This document shows, piece by piece, positions 54,778 through 62,499 of a DNA stretch of 64,000 nucleotides. Under the pieces are notes generated by a model that saw only the letters and a program-made list of their open reading frames with translations, did no database searches and was not told where the DNA came from. How positions within the stretch are numbered: position 1 is the first letter of the stretch; every line of letters starts with the position of its first letter. The stretch comes from Chryseosolibacter sp049791675 (lineage in GTDB: Bacteria > Bacteroidota > Bacteroidia > Cytophagales > Cyclobacteriaceae), in contig JBARAD010000076.1 of NCBI GenBank assembly GCA_049791675.1, forward strand, positions 1 to 64,000. The letters run 5' to 3'. The position numbers and the translations under genes are program-made.

Positions 54778-54837
54778 CACCCGCTTCCGAAAGTGGTTGA
54801 AAAGCTGGACTCCGGTTAAAAGTCGGTTGTGAAAATT

Positions 54838-54872
54838 AATGGCGTGCCGTCAAGCGGCAGGCCATTTTTTTT
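54838..54872 (+). terminator. Intrinsic terminator after the esterase gene
   Basis: ATGGC-G-TGCCG pairs with CGGCA-G-GCCAT, followed by T8. It separates the SusCD-esterase unit from the cytochrome genes, which therefore have their own promoter in the 132 bases after it. Confidence 0.88.
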
Positions 54873-55004
54873 CATTTTTACTGTTTGCGGAGCGGCATTT
54901 ATCACATTCCGCTTAAGGGCCGTTGTACCTTTTGTAGAAAGCTATCGGAAGATTGATTTATCACTGAATAAATTCCTAACTTAAACGACTTTTCAGGTTT
55001 TTTT

Positions 55005-57329
55005 ATGAGATTTTTCGCTAGATACTGGTATTTATTCGCGTTTGGATTGCTATGCATCACAGCGGCCATTTATTTTATTAATAATAATTCGCCGGCTGCT
55101 ACCGCCCACAGAATTCCCGATGTGGTGGACTTTAATTTCCACGTCCGACCGATCTTGTCGGACCGCTGCTTCAAATGTCATGGGCCGGATGCCAATCACA
55201 GAAAAGCAGATCTTCGGCTGGATACGGAAGCTGGTCTTTACCAGGCGCTGAAAGACAATCCTGAGGCGCATGTTATCGTCAACGGCAGTTCAAAAAAATC
55301 GGAGCTGTACAGGCGTCTCATCACGGAAGACACCGCCCAGGTAATGCCCCCACCTTATTCAAACCTCACCCTTACGGAATACGAAATTAAGGTCATCAGG
55401 AAATGGATCGACCAGGGCGCGAAATATGAGAAGCACTGGGCCTTTCTCACGCCCGAAAGCGAAGCGCCACCGGCCCTTGAAAGTGACTGGATATCAAATG
55501 ATATCGACAGGTTCATTCTCGAAAAAATGGATGAGCGAAATCTGGAACCAAATGAAAAGGCAGACAAAGAAAGACTGTTAAAACGTCTTAGCTTCGACAT
55601 CACGGGCCTCCCGCCTTCCATCGAAATGCAAGAGGGCTTCCTGAATGACAATGCACCCGATGCATACGAAAAGATCGTTGATGAATTACTGGCCAATCCA
55701 CATTACGGAGAAAAAATGGCCGTGTACTGGCTGGATGTAGCCCGATACGCAGATTCGCACGGCTACCAGGATGATGGTCTCCGCACCATGTGGCCCTGGA
55801 GAGACTGGGTTATCCACGCCTTTAACGAAAATTACCCGTACGATAAATTCCTGACCTGGCAGCTTGCAGGCGATCTTTTGCCGAACCCAAGCAAGGAAAT
55901 GTTACTCGCTACCGGTTTCAACCGCAACCATAAGATCACGCAGGAAGGCGGGGTAATTGATGAAGAATACAGGATCGAATATGTTACCGACCGAACCAAT
56001 ACTTTTGGAAAGACTTTCCTCGCGCTAACGCTCGAATGTGCTAAATGTCACGATCATAAGTACGATCCGATATCGCAAAAGGATTACTTCAGCACGTTTG
56101 CTTTTTTTAATCAGGTTCCTGAAAAAGGTCTGCTGGGAGATATTCAGCTGGCGTCACTGGCCGACCCGCCGCGCATCGTGATCACCGATGACGATGTGAA
56201 GGGCATCCTTAAGTTCGTGAACAAGAAAGAAAAAGAACCGGTGCAGGTAATGGTCATGAAAGACAGCTCCGTCGTGCGCCCGACACATGTTCTGGTAAGA
56301 GGTGTTTATGATGTACTCGGCGACAAAGTGGATTTTCAGGTACCGACAGACATTTATCCTTTCGATACCACGCGTTTTCCGAAAAATCGTCTGGGACTTG
56401 CGCAGTGGCTTACGGACAAGAATCATCCGCTTACCGCGCGTGTTTTCGTGAACCGCGTATGGCAGGAGTTTTTCGGACAGGGGATTGTAAAGACTTCCGG
56501 AGATTTCGGCATGCAGGGTGAATTGCCCTCCCATCCCGAGTTGCTGGATTGGCTGGCAGTCGACTTTATGGATCATGGCTGGGATATCAAGAGGCTGGTA
56601 AAACAGATCGTGATGTCTTCGACGTACCAGCAATCGGGAGCAGTTTCAGAAAACAAACTGGCTGCTGACCCTGAGAACAAATATCTGTCGCGGGCGCCGC
56701 GCCTCAGGTTGCCGTCAGAACTCGTGAAAGATCATGTGCTGTCAACCAGTGGATTGCTTGTGCAAGAAATAGGAGGACCGAGTGTAAAGCCCTATCAACC
56801 GGATGGTATATGGGAATTATCGACGTCCGGTCGCGGCGTGCTGGCGAACTATGTTCAGGACCACGGTGAAAAATTATACCGCAGGGGGATGTACAATTTC
56901 ATCAAACGCACAGTTCCGCCTCCGGTGATGCTGATGTTTGATGCCAGCAACCGCGATCAGTGTGAAGTGAAAAGGATCAGTACCAACACCCCGTTACAGG
57001 CCCTGATCATGATGAACGACCCGATGGTGCTTGAAGCTTCACGCGTTCTGGCCGAGCGTCTGATGGTGGAAGATCTTACGGCCGAAGAGCGGATAAAAAA
57101 GGCTTTCCGGCTGATCATGTGCCGCAAGGCGGGCGAGGAAGAATTGAAGATCCTCAACGTATTTTTTGCAGATGAAAGGACATACTATGGCGGGGACGCT
57201 GAGAAGGCAAAGCAAAAACTGGAAGTAGGAGAGTACAAACACGAAACAACAGGTGATGTGGCGGAGACGGCGGCGCTGATGCAAGTAGTCAGCACGTTGT
57301 ACAATACCGACGAGGCCATCACGAGATAA
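55005..57329 (+). CDS. Planctomycete-type cytochrome with DUF1549 and DUF1553 (PSCyt1-PSCyt2-PSD1)
   Basis: A 774-residue exported protein. An N-terminal membrane helix (about 7-23) anchors it, then PSCyt1 with a heme c site CFKCH (Cys55) and ADLRLDTEAGL (to about 120), DUF1549/PSCyt2 (about 160-370) with a second CxxCH, CAKCHDHKYDP, and DUF1553/PSD1 (about 455-720) with GLAQWLTDKNHPLTARVFVNRVW and PLQALIMMND. The concanavalin-like insert common between the two DUFs is absent, so the protein is short. This family is expanded in Planctomycetes and Verrucomicrobia, where it co-occurs with sulfatases, but its reaction is unknown. Followed 18 bases on by DUF1501. Confidence 0.92.
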   Translation: MRFFARYWYLFAFGLLCITAAIYFINNNSPAATAHRIPDVVDFNFHVRPILSDRCFKCHGPDANHRKADLRLDTEAGLYQALKDNPEAHVIVNGSSKKSELYRRLITEDTAQVMPPPYSNLTLTEYEIKVIRKWIDQGAKYEKHWAFLTPESEAPPALESDWISNDIDRFILEKMDERNLEPNEKADKERLLKRLSFDITGLPPSIEMQEGFLNDNAPDAYEKIVDELLANPHYGEKMAVYWLDVARYADSHGYQDDGLRTMWPWRDWVIHAFNENYPYDKFLTWQLAGDLLPNPSKEMLLATGFNRNHKITQEGGVIDEEYRIEYVTDRTNTFGKTFLALTLECAKCHDHKYDPISQKDYFSTFAFFNQVPEKGLLGDIQLASLADPPRIVITDDDVKGILKFVNKKEKEPVQVMVMKDSSVVRPTHVLVRGVYDVLGDKVDFQVPTDIYPFDTTRFPKNRLGLAQWLTDKNHPLTARVFVNRVWQEFFGQGIVKTSGDFGMQGELPSHPELLDWLAVDFMDHGWDIKRLVKQIVMSSTYQQSGAVSENKLAADPENKYLSRAPRLRLPSELVKDHVLSTSGLLVQEIGGPSVKPYQPDGIWELSTSGRGVLANYVQDHGEKLYRRGMYNFIKRTVPPPVMLMFDASNRDQCEVKRISTNTPLQALIMMNDPMVLEASRVLAERLMVEDLTAEERIKKAFRLIMCRKAGEEELKILNVFFADERTYYGGDAEKAKQKLEVGEYKHETTGDVAETAALMQVVSTLYNTDEAITR

Positions 57330-57347
57330 TTTGACAAATTTCAAACC

Positions 57348-58796
57348 ATGAGCGAGTTTTTTGAAAGCAGGCTGAACGTTAACCGCCGTCATTTCCTTGG
57401 CAAGTTGAGTTTAGGCCTCGGAAGTGTAGCACTGGGATCCCTTTTGGTGCCCGGTTTATTAAACGGTAAGGAAGAGGAGGTCCCTTCCATCACCGGCATG
57501 CCGCATTTTGCACCCAAGGCAAAACGCGTCATCTACCTTTTTCAGAATGGCGCCCCTTCGCAGCTGGAAAGTTTTGATTACAAGCCGTTGTTGAATAAGA
57601 TGCACGGCGAGGAACTTCCTGCGTCGGTGCGTATGGGCCAACGGTTGACTGGCATGACGTCCGGGCAATCGAGTTTTCCCCTTGTAGGCTCACACTTTAA
57701 ATTTCAACAATACGGTCAGTCGGGCGCCTGGGTAAGCGAGATCTTTCCCAACATGGCCAAAATTGTAGATGAACTATGTTTTGTCAAAACGCTTCACACG
57801 GAGGCGATCAACCACGACCCCGCGCTCACTTTCATGCAAACCGGCGCGCAGCAGGGCAATCGCCCCAGCATGGGGGCATGGCTGAGCTATGGACTTGGCA
57901 GTGAAAATAAGAACCTTCCGGCCTTTTGCGTGCTGCTTTCACGCGGAAAAGGGAATGGGCAGGGCGTATACTCCAAGCTCTGGACCAATGGATTTCTCGA
58001 CAGCGTTCACCAGGGCGTGCAATTCAGCAGCGGGGAAGAACCTGTACTATACCTGAACGACCCTACTGGAATGGACCGTGAACGAACCCGCAAAATGCTC
58101 GACCACCTGGCGCAGTTGAACAGCCTGGGTTATCAGGAGTTCGGCGACCCGGAGATCCAAACCCGCATTCAGCAATATGAAATGGCGTACAGGATGCAAA
58201 CCGCAGTTCCTGAATTAACGGATGTCTCTAAGGAGCCGGATGATATTGTTAAAATGTACGGAGCCGATTGCCTCGTGCCCGGAACCTATGCGGCCAATTG
58301 CCTTTTGGCCAGAAAATTATCAGAAGCAGGCGTGCGCTTTGTGCAACTCTATCATCAGGGTTGGGATCAGCACGGTAACCTCACAGGTGAAATGCCGCAA
58401 CAGGCCAAAGATGTTGACCGCGCCTCAGCAGCCCTGATCATGGACCTGAAACAAAGAGGACTGCTGGACGAAACCCTCGTCATCTGGGGAGGCGAGTTTG
58501 GCAGAACGAATTATTGCCAGGGTAATCTCAGCGTAAATAATTACGGACGCGATCACCATCCGAAGTGCTACACCATCTGGATGGCAGGCGGCGGAATCAA
58601 ACCCGGTATCACCTATGGTGAAACGGATGAGTTCGGATATAATATTGCGAAGAACCCGGTGCACGTGAATGATTTTCACGCTACAGTAATGCACCTTCTC
58701 GGCCTTAATCACGAAAAGTTGATTTTTAAACACCTTGGAAGGAGATACCGTCTTACCGATGTAGGCGGCAGAGTCGTCACTCCAATTCTGGCTTAA
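57348..58796 (+). CDS. DUF1501 family protein, Tat-exported
   Basis: A 482-residue protein of the alkaline-phosphatase superfamily-like DUF1501 group. The N-terminal twin-arginine motif NRRHFLGK (Arg13-Arg14) followed by a hydrophobic stretch indicates Tat export of the folded, perhaps metal-loaded, protein. Family marks: RVIYLFQNGAPSQLESFDYK, LHTEAINHDPALTFMQTG, VRFVQLYHQGWDQH, WGGEFGRTNY and GRDHHPKCYTIWMAGGGIKPG. The Asp/His/Glu residues resemble sulfatase/phosphatase metal sites. In Planctomycetes it is nearly always paired with a DUF1549/DUF1553 gene, as here. Confidence 0.92.
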   Translation: MSEFFESRLNVNRRHFLGKLSLGLGSVALGSLLVPGLLNGKEEEVPSITGMPHFAPKAKRVIYLFQNGAPSQLESFDYKPLLNKMHGEELPASVRMGQRLTGMTSGQSSFPLVGSHFKFQQYGQSGAWVSEIFPNMAKIVDELCFVKTLHTEAINHDPALTFMQTGAQQGNRPSMGAWLSYGLGSENKNLPAFCVLLSRGKGNGQGVYSKLWTNGFLDSVHQGVQFSSGEEPVLYLNDPTGMDRERTRKMLDHLAQLNSLGYQEFGDPEIQTRIQQYEMAYRMQTAVPELTDVSKEPDDIVKMYGADCLVPGTYAANCLLARKLSEAGVRFVQLYHQGWDQHGNLTGEMPQQAKDVDRASAALIMDLKQRGLLDETLVIWGGEFGRTNYCQGNLSVNNYGRDHHPKCYTIWMAGGGIKPGITYGETDEFGYNIAKNPVHVNDFHATVMHLLGLNHEKLIFKHLGRRYRLTDVGGRVVTPILA

Positions 58797-58799
58797 CCA

Positions 58800-60953
58800 A
58801 TGGAACGCTTCAAGAAAATTATTGCTGATACTGTATTTGTAGTTCAGATACTGATCCTTTTCATCCTGCTTTTTGAAAGCAGGATCGAAGTACCCATCGC
58901 GCTTCAGGCTTTCGGAAGGATGCATCCTGTGTTGCTGCATCTTCCAATAGGTTTATTGCTCGTAACGGTTCTGCTGCTATTTACACGCCGCTACTTCGAG
59001 GGTAAATCCGTGGATGAACTTGTGTCGTTTTTACTGCACTTCACGGCATTGACTGCTTCGCTGACCACCCTGATGGGATTACTGCTGTCACTGGAAGGAA
59101 CCTTCGGGCAGGATCAGCTGTGGCTTCACAAGTGGCTGGGCGTGGTGCTGAGTTTCCTCTGCTGGTCTTTACTCATGGTGAAGAACAACATGAAGGTGTT
59201 AAAACCAGTCGGGATGGCTGGCGTGGTGATTCTGATCTTCACGGGACACTACGGCGCCAACCTTACCCATGGCGAAGACTTTGTGTGGGCACCATTGCAG
59301 ACCGAAGAACCGCGGGTGGCACGGGTGATCACGGACTCCACGGCGATGTTCACTGCAACGGTTGAACCGATCCTGGAAAGCAAATGCTATGGTTGTCATA
59401 ACAAGAAGAAAGCGAAGGGCAACCTGATCCTTACGTCCCTGGAAAATATCCGGAAGGGTGGAAAGGACGGCCCGCTGTGGGAATCGGGGGATGCATCGCA
59501 TAGCCTTATCGTTGAAAGATTGCTGCTCCCGGCCGACCATGACGACCACATGCCGCCAAAGGACAAGGCGCAGCTGACGGAGGATGAAATACAGTTCATC
59601 TCAATGTGGATCGATGCCGGAGCAGATACGGAAAAGAGGTTGAACGAATTCGCGGAAACGGATACGCTGATGAAGCTGGCGGCCACGATCATTCCGATGT
59701 ACCAGGAAGTCGGCGGGAGTGAGCCACAGTATACCTTCCGCTTTGCATCACCTGAAAAGATCCAGCAGCTCAGTACACCGAACAGGTCAGTTTTCCAGAT
59801 CGCGAAAAACGAGCCAGCGATCCGTGCCGATTTCTATCTGCGTGAGAGCTTCGACAAAAAATACGTGGAGGAGCTCGCAGCGGTGAAGGAGCAACTGATA
59901 TCGCTGAACCTTTCCAAAATGCCTGTACAGGATGCCGATCTGAGAACGCTTGATAAGTTCAAGAATCTTGAAGTGCTGAACCTCAACAATACGGACGTTA
60001 CAGGCGCCGGATTCAAATCGCTTGCGTCCCTTCCGAAATTGCGCTCTGTGTCTGTCTCAGGGACCAAAATATCTGCCACGGCCTTGCGCGATATTGCAGG
60101 CTGTAAAACCCTGGAGGAGGTATTCGTGTGGAATACGGATGTGACTGCGCGCGATCTGGAAGCGCTAAAAAAGGATTTCCCCGGCATCCGTTGGGATAGC
60201 GGTTACAAGACTGACGATACCGAGATCCTGAAGTTAAACGCGCCGCTGCTGAAGAATAAGGCTCCCGTGTTGAATCCGGGTGAGAAGGTGGTGTTCAAGC
60301 ACAACCTGCCGGGAACATTGATACGGTATTCGCTTGACGGCACAGACCCCGATAGCATCAATAGCGCTGTTTATAAGGACCCATTGGAGGTGAAAAAATT
60401 TGCCGTTATCAAAACCAAGGCTTTTAAAGACGGGTGGTTGAGCAGTGATGTGGCAGAGTTCTTCTTCTTCCGGAAGGGCTATCGCCCTGACAGTATTTCA
60501 CTTGCCACCAGGCCCGATGAAAAATTTCAGGGCGATGGCGTGAAGACGTTGCTGGATGGAGAGAAAGGGCTGCCCGATTTCTATCGTCATCCCGCATGGA
60601 TGGCGTTCAGCGAAAATGACCTGGTTTTGGATTTTTCTTTTGAAAAGGATGTTCCCACCATTCAGAACATCACCCTGAGTTTTGCCCACAATAACTGGTA
60701 CATCTGTCTCCCGCCGGATGAGATGCAGCTGTGGGGAGGAAACGATCCACGGAAACTCAGTCTGATCAGTAAGTTGAATCCCGGAGAAATGCCAAGACCA
60801 GGCAAAGCCCGTATCGAAGGTCTGAGTATGGATGTGCCTGCTTCCGATTATAAATACTACAAGCTCGTGGCAAAGCCGACACGGAACCTGCGCGATGGCA
60901 ACGAAAAAAAACGTACACTTCTCTTGATGGTGGATGAGGTTTTCATCAACTGA
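58800..60953 (+). CDS. Membrane cytochrome with LRR and chitobiase-type C-terminal domain
   Basis: A 717-residue protein beginning three bases after DUF1501. Order: four or five membrane helices (about 8-165) with His in HPVLLHLPIG, LHKWLG and GHYGANLTHGED, as in DUF2231 domains that may hold heme b; a PSCyt1-type heme c domain with CYGCH (about 196) and MPPKDKAQLTEDEIQFISMWIDAGA; leucine-rich repeats (about 375-475, LEVLNLNNTDVTGAGF, LRSVSVSGTKISATAL); a CHB_HEX_C type domain (about 495-560, IRYSLDGTDPDS); and a final beta domain. The name is domain-based; a role as quinone-to-periplasm electron carrier is inferred. Confidence 0.88.
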   Translation: MERFKKIIADTVFVVQILILFILLFESRIEVPIALQAFGRMHPVLLHLPIGLLLVTVLLLFTRRYFEGKSVDELVSFLLHFTALTASLTTLMGLLLSLEGTFGQDQLWLHKWLGVVLSFLCWSLLMVKNNMKVLKPVGMAGVVILIFTGHYGANLTHGEDFVWAPLQTEEPRVARVITDSTAMFTATVEPILESKCYGCHNKKKAKGNLILTSLENIRKGGKDGPLWESGDASHSLIVERLLLPADHDDHMPPKDKAQLTEDEIQFISMWIDAGADTEKRLNEFAETDTLMKLAATIIPMYQEVGGSEPQYTFRFASPEKIQQLSTPNRSVFQIAKNEPAIRADFYLRESFDKKYVEELAAVKEQLISLNLSKMPVQDADLRTLDKFKNLEVLNLNNTDVTGAGFKSLASLPKLRSVSVSGTKISATALRDIAGCKTLEEVFVWNTDVTARDLEALKKDFPGIRWDSGYKTDDTEILKLNAPLLKNKAPVLNPGEKVVFKHNLPGTLIRYSLDGTDPDSINSAVYKDPLEVKKFAVIKTKAFKDGWLSSDVAEFFFFRKGYRPDSISLATRPDEKFQGDGVKTLLDGEKGLPDFYRHPAWMAFSENDLVLDFSFEKDVPTIQNITLSFAHNNWYICLPPDEMQLWGGNDPRKLSLISKLNPGEMPRPGKARIEGLSMDVPASDYKYYKLVAKPTRNLRDGNEKKRTLLLMVDEVFIN

Positions 60954-60983
60954 TAGAGGCAGGCATTTTTTGTGGCCTTTGGC

Positions 60984-61598
60984 TTACAGGTGCTTCAGTT
61001 CCACAAATTGGTCCAATATCCACCCCGTTAGGCTCAGCCTTTCCCGGGTGGCGGGAAGCACTTCGTGTTCCAGGAGATCGCTCCGGAAGCATACCATCCT
61101 TCCTGCAACAGGCAGGATATCCAGTGGTCCCTCCGGAAGATGAATGCGAAGTTGCCCTCCATGTTCCTCTTTCCAGTCGTCATTGAGATAACAGATAATG
61201 GAAAGTTTCCGGTGATCATCTTTTTTGAATTGATCGAGATGGCGTTTATAATGTGAACCGACGGGATAAACAGTCATGTGGATTTCATAGTCCTTTAGAC
61301 TGAGGAAAAGCGTCTGGTTCAGGTATTGCATCAATTCCGCCACTTTCCCGAGATAGACCGCGAGCTCAGCAGGCGCTGATGTTTTGTCCACCCACCGTAT
61401 ATAATCACCCCGGATTGCTTCGTTGATCTGGTGCTGCTTTTGCTGGCCAATGCCTGCTTTCTTAAATTGTTCTATCCCATTCTGGAATACATCAAGGTTT
61501 GCGATAGCCCTCGCTTCTGTCTGGCTTAGAAATTGATCTGCAATGGCATAACTCCGCTCGGCCAGTTCATCGGCTATAGTGTCGAAAACAGAAATCAT
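60984..61598 (-). CDS. 2OG-Fe(II) oxygenase (prolyl 4-hydroxylase-like)
   Basis: A 204-residue oxygenase of the P4Hc family. Iron ligands are His and Asp in HLDQF (about 119-121) and the distal His in LEHEVLP (about 177), with the 2-oxoglutarate-binding Arg in ATRERLSLTGW (about 185). The core GGQLRIHLPEG is typical. Proteins of this family hydroxylate a protein or small molecule; the nearest bacterial relatives are poorly known. Convergent with the cytochrome operon, 30 bases from its end. Confidence 0.85.
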   Translation of the reverse strand: MISVFDTIADELAERSYAIADQFLSQTEARAIANLDVFQNGIEQFKKAGIGQQKQHQINEAIRGDYIRWVDKTSAPAELAVYLGKVAELMQYLNQTLFLSLKDYEIHMTVYPVGSHYKRHLDQFKKDDHRKLSIICYLNDDWKEEHGGQLRIHLPEGPLDILPVAGRMVCFRSDLLEHEVLPATRERLSLTGWILDQFVELKHL

Positions 61599-61648
61599 AT
61601 AACAAATGTACAGGGTAAATGGCTATACTTACGAATTGCAATCATTTT

Positions 61649-62128
61649 ATGAATCAGGCATCCCAGCATTCAATACAGCATTCACGGACCGCGTTGACCT
61701 TTTTACTGGCATTGCTGCTGCTGGCAGGATGCAAAAAGCCGGATGAGGATATTGTTTTGAGGCACATTAAAGATGTGGTCGTTGACGCCTCGACCGAGCC
61801 GATGCTAAAGGCAAACGCCATATTTTATAACCCCAACGCCGTACGCGGAAGGTTGAAAAAAATTGATGTTGAGATTTTTGTCGACGGAAAGAAAGCTGCC
61901 AGTGTCGACCAGTTATTGAAGACCTCCATCCCGGCCGCAGCGGAGTTTACCGTGCCGCTGGAGGTGAAACTTGCCATCCGGGAATTGGGGCTGATGGATA
62001 CGCTCTTTGGAATGATCGGCGGAAAGACTTTTAAGATACATTATAAGGGATCACTGAAGCTGTCCTATCACGGATTTCCGATTAACGTACCGGTCGATTA
62101 CAAAGATGAGGTGAAACTGCGATTCTGA
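61649..62128 (+). CDS. LEA14-like lipoprotein
   Basis: A 159-residue lipoprotein with lipobox LLLAGC (Cys28). The ATG at 61649 is chosen, ten codons after another in-frame ATG; the shorter form still has a long, Ser/Gln-rich N-region. The body is a LEA type 2 / WHy beta-sandwich (VEIFVDGKKAASVDQ, PLEVKLAIRELGLMD, KIHYKGSLKLSYHGFPINVPVDYKDEV), a fold seen in desiccation and stress proteins. It stands as a single gene divergent from the oxygenase. Function unknown. Confidence 0.82.
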   Translation: MNQASQHSIQHSRTALTFLLALLLLAGCKKPDEDIVLRHIKDVVVDASTEPMLKANAIFYNPNAVRGRLKKIDVEIFVDGKKAASVDQLLKTSIPAAAEFTVPLEVKLAIRELGLMDTLFGMIGGKTFKIHYKGSLKLSYHGFPINVPVDYKDEVKLRF

Positions 62129-62170
62129 TGTACTTATCAGGGAACCGGATAACCCCGGAAGGGTACGGTA

Positions 62171-62269
62171 TCACGCCACGGTTGAAATGCCGAACACGCC
62201 CGTGTAGACGGTGATCAGAATTGCGACGATGATTCCAATGACTACCAAAATTTTTCTTCTTGTCAACAT
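62171..62269 (-). CDS. Candidate 32-residue single-span membrane protein
   Basis: On the minus strand, ATG at 62269 and TGA at 62171 enclose 32 codons: MLTRRKILVVIGI followed by an Ile/Val-rich stretch to GISTVA. A short basic N-terminus (RRK) before one hydrophobic helix of about 20 residues suggests an inner-membrane insert with the N-terminus inside. A TAnnTTTG -7 element (TACATTTG) lies 30 bases upstream. No family name is recognised, and a chance frame cannot be excluded. Confidence 0.5.
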   Translation of the reverse strand: MLTRRKILVVIGIIVAILITVYTGVFGISTVA

Positions 62270-62298
62270 AAATGGCTGCGGTACGCCTTAATAGACAC

Positions 62299-62306
62299 CA
62301 AATGTA
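62299..62306 (-). promoter_or_regulatory. Candidate -7 element before the 32-residue frame
   Basis: Minus-strand TACATTTG fits TAnnTTTG. Its spacing to the ATG at 62269 is like that of other promoters in the window. Confidence 0.35.
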
Positions 62307-62499
62307 TGGCAACCGTTGCAAGGCTAAAAACATCGCTCTCCGAGCCGGCTTATAAAACACTTCAAATGCCTTATCGGAAGATGGAAATGTTTTCTTACAG
62401 AAGGCTACGACTTCATAAATATTTGGGAAGGGGAGGTCAAATGGTTCCTAAAATTTTTTCATCAATAACGTTACGAGGTACGTTACCGCAGATTTTGGA

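Larger units (their letters stand above)
62129..62499. other. 371-base gap with one candidate small gene
   Basis: Between the LEA14-like gene and the convergent M1 aminopeptidase. Apart from the 62171-62269 frame described separately, nothing coding is recognisable. Confidence 0.4.
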
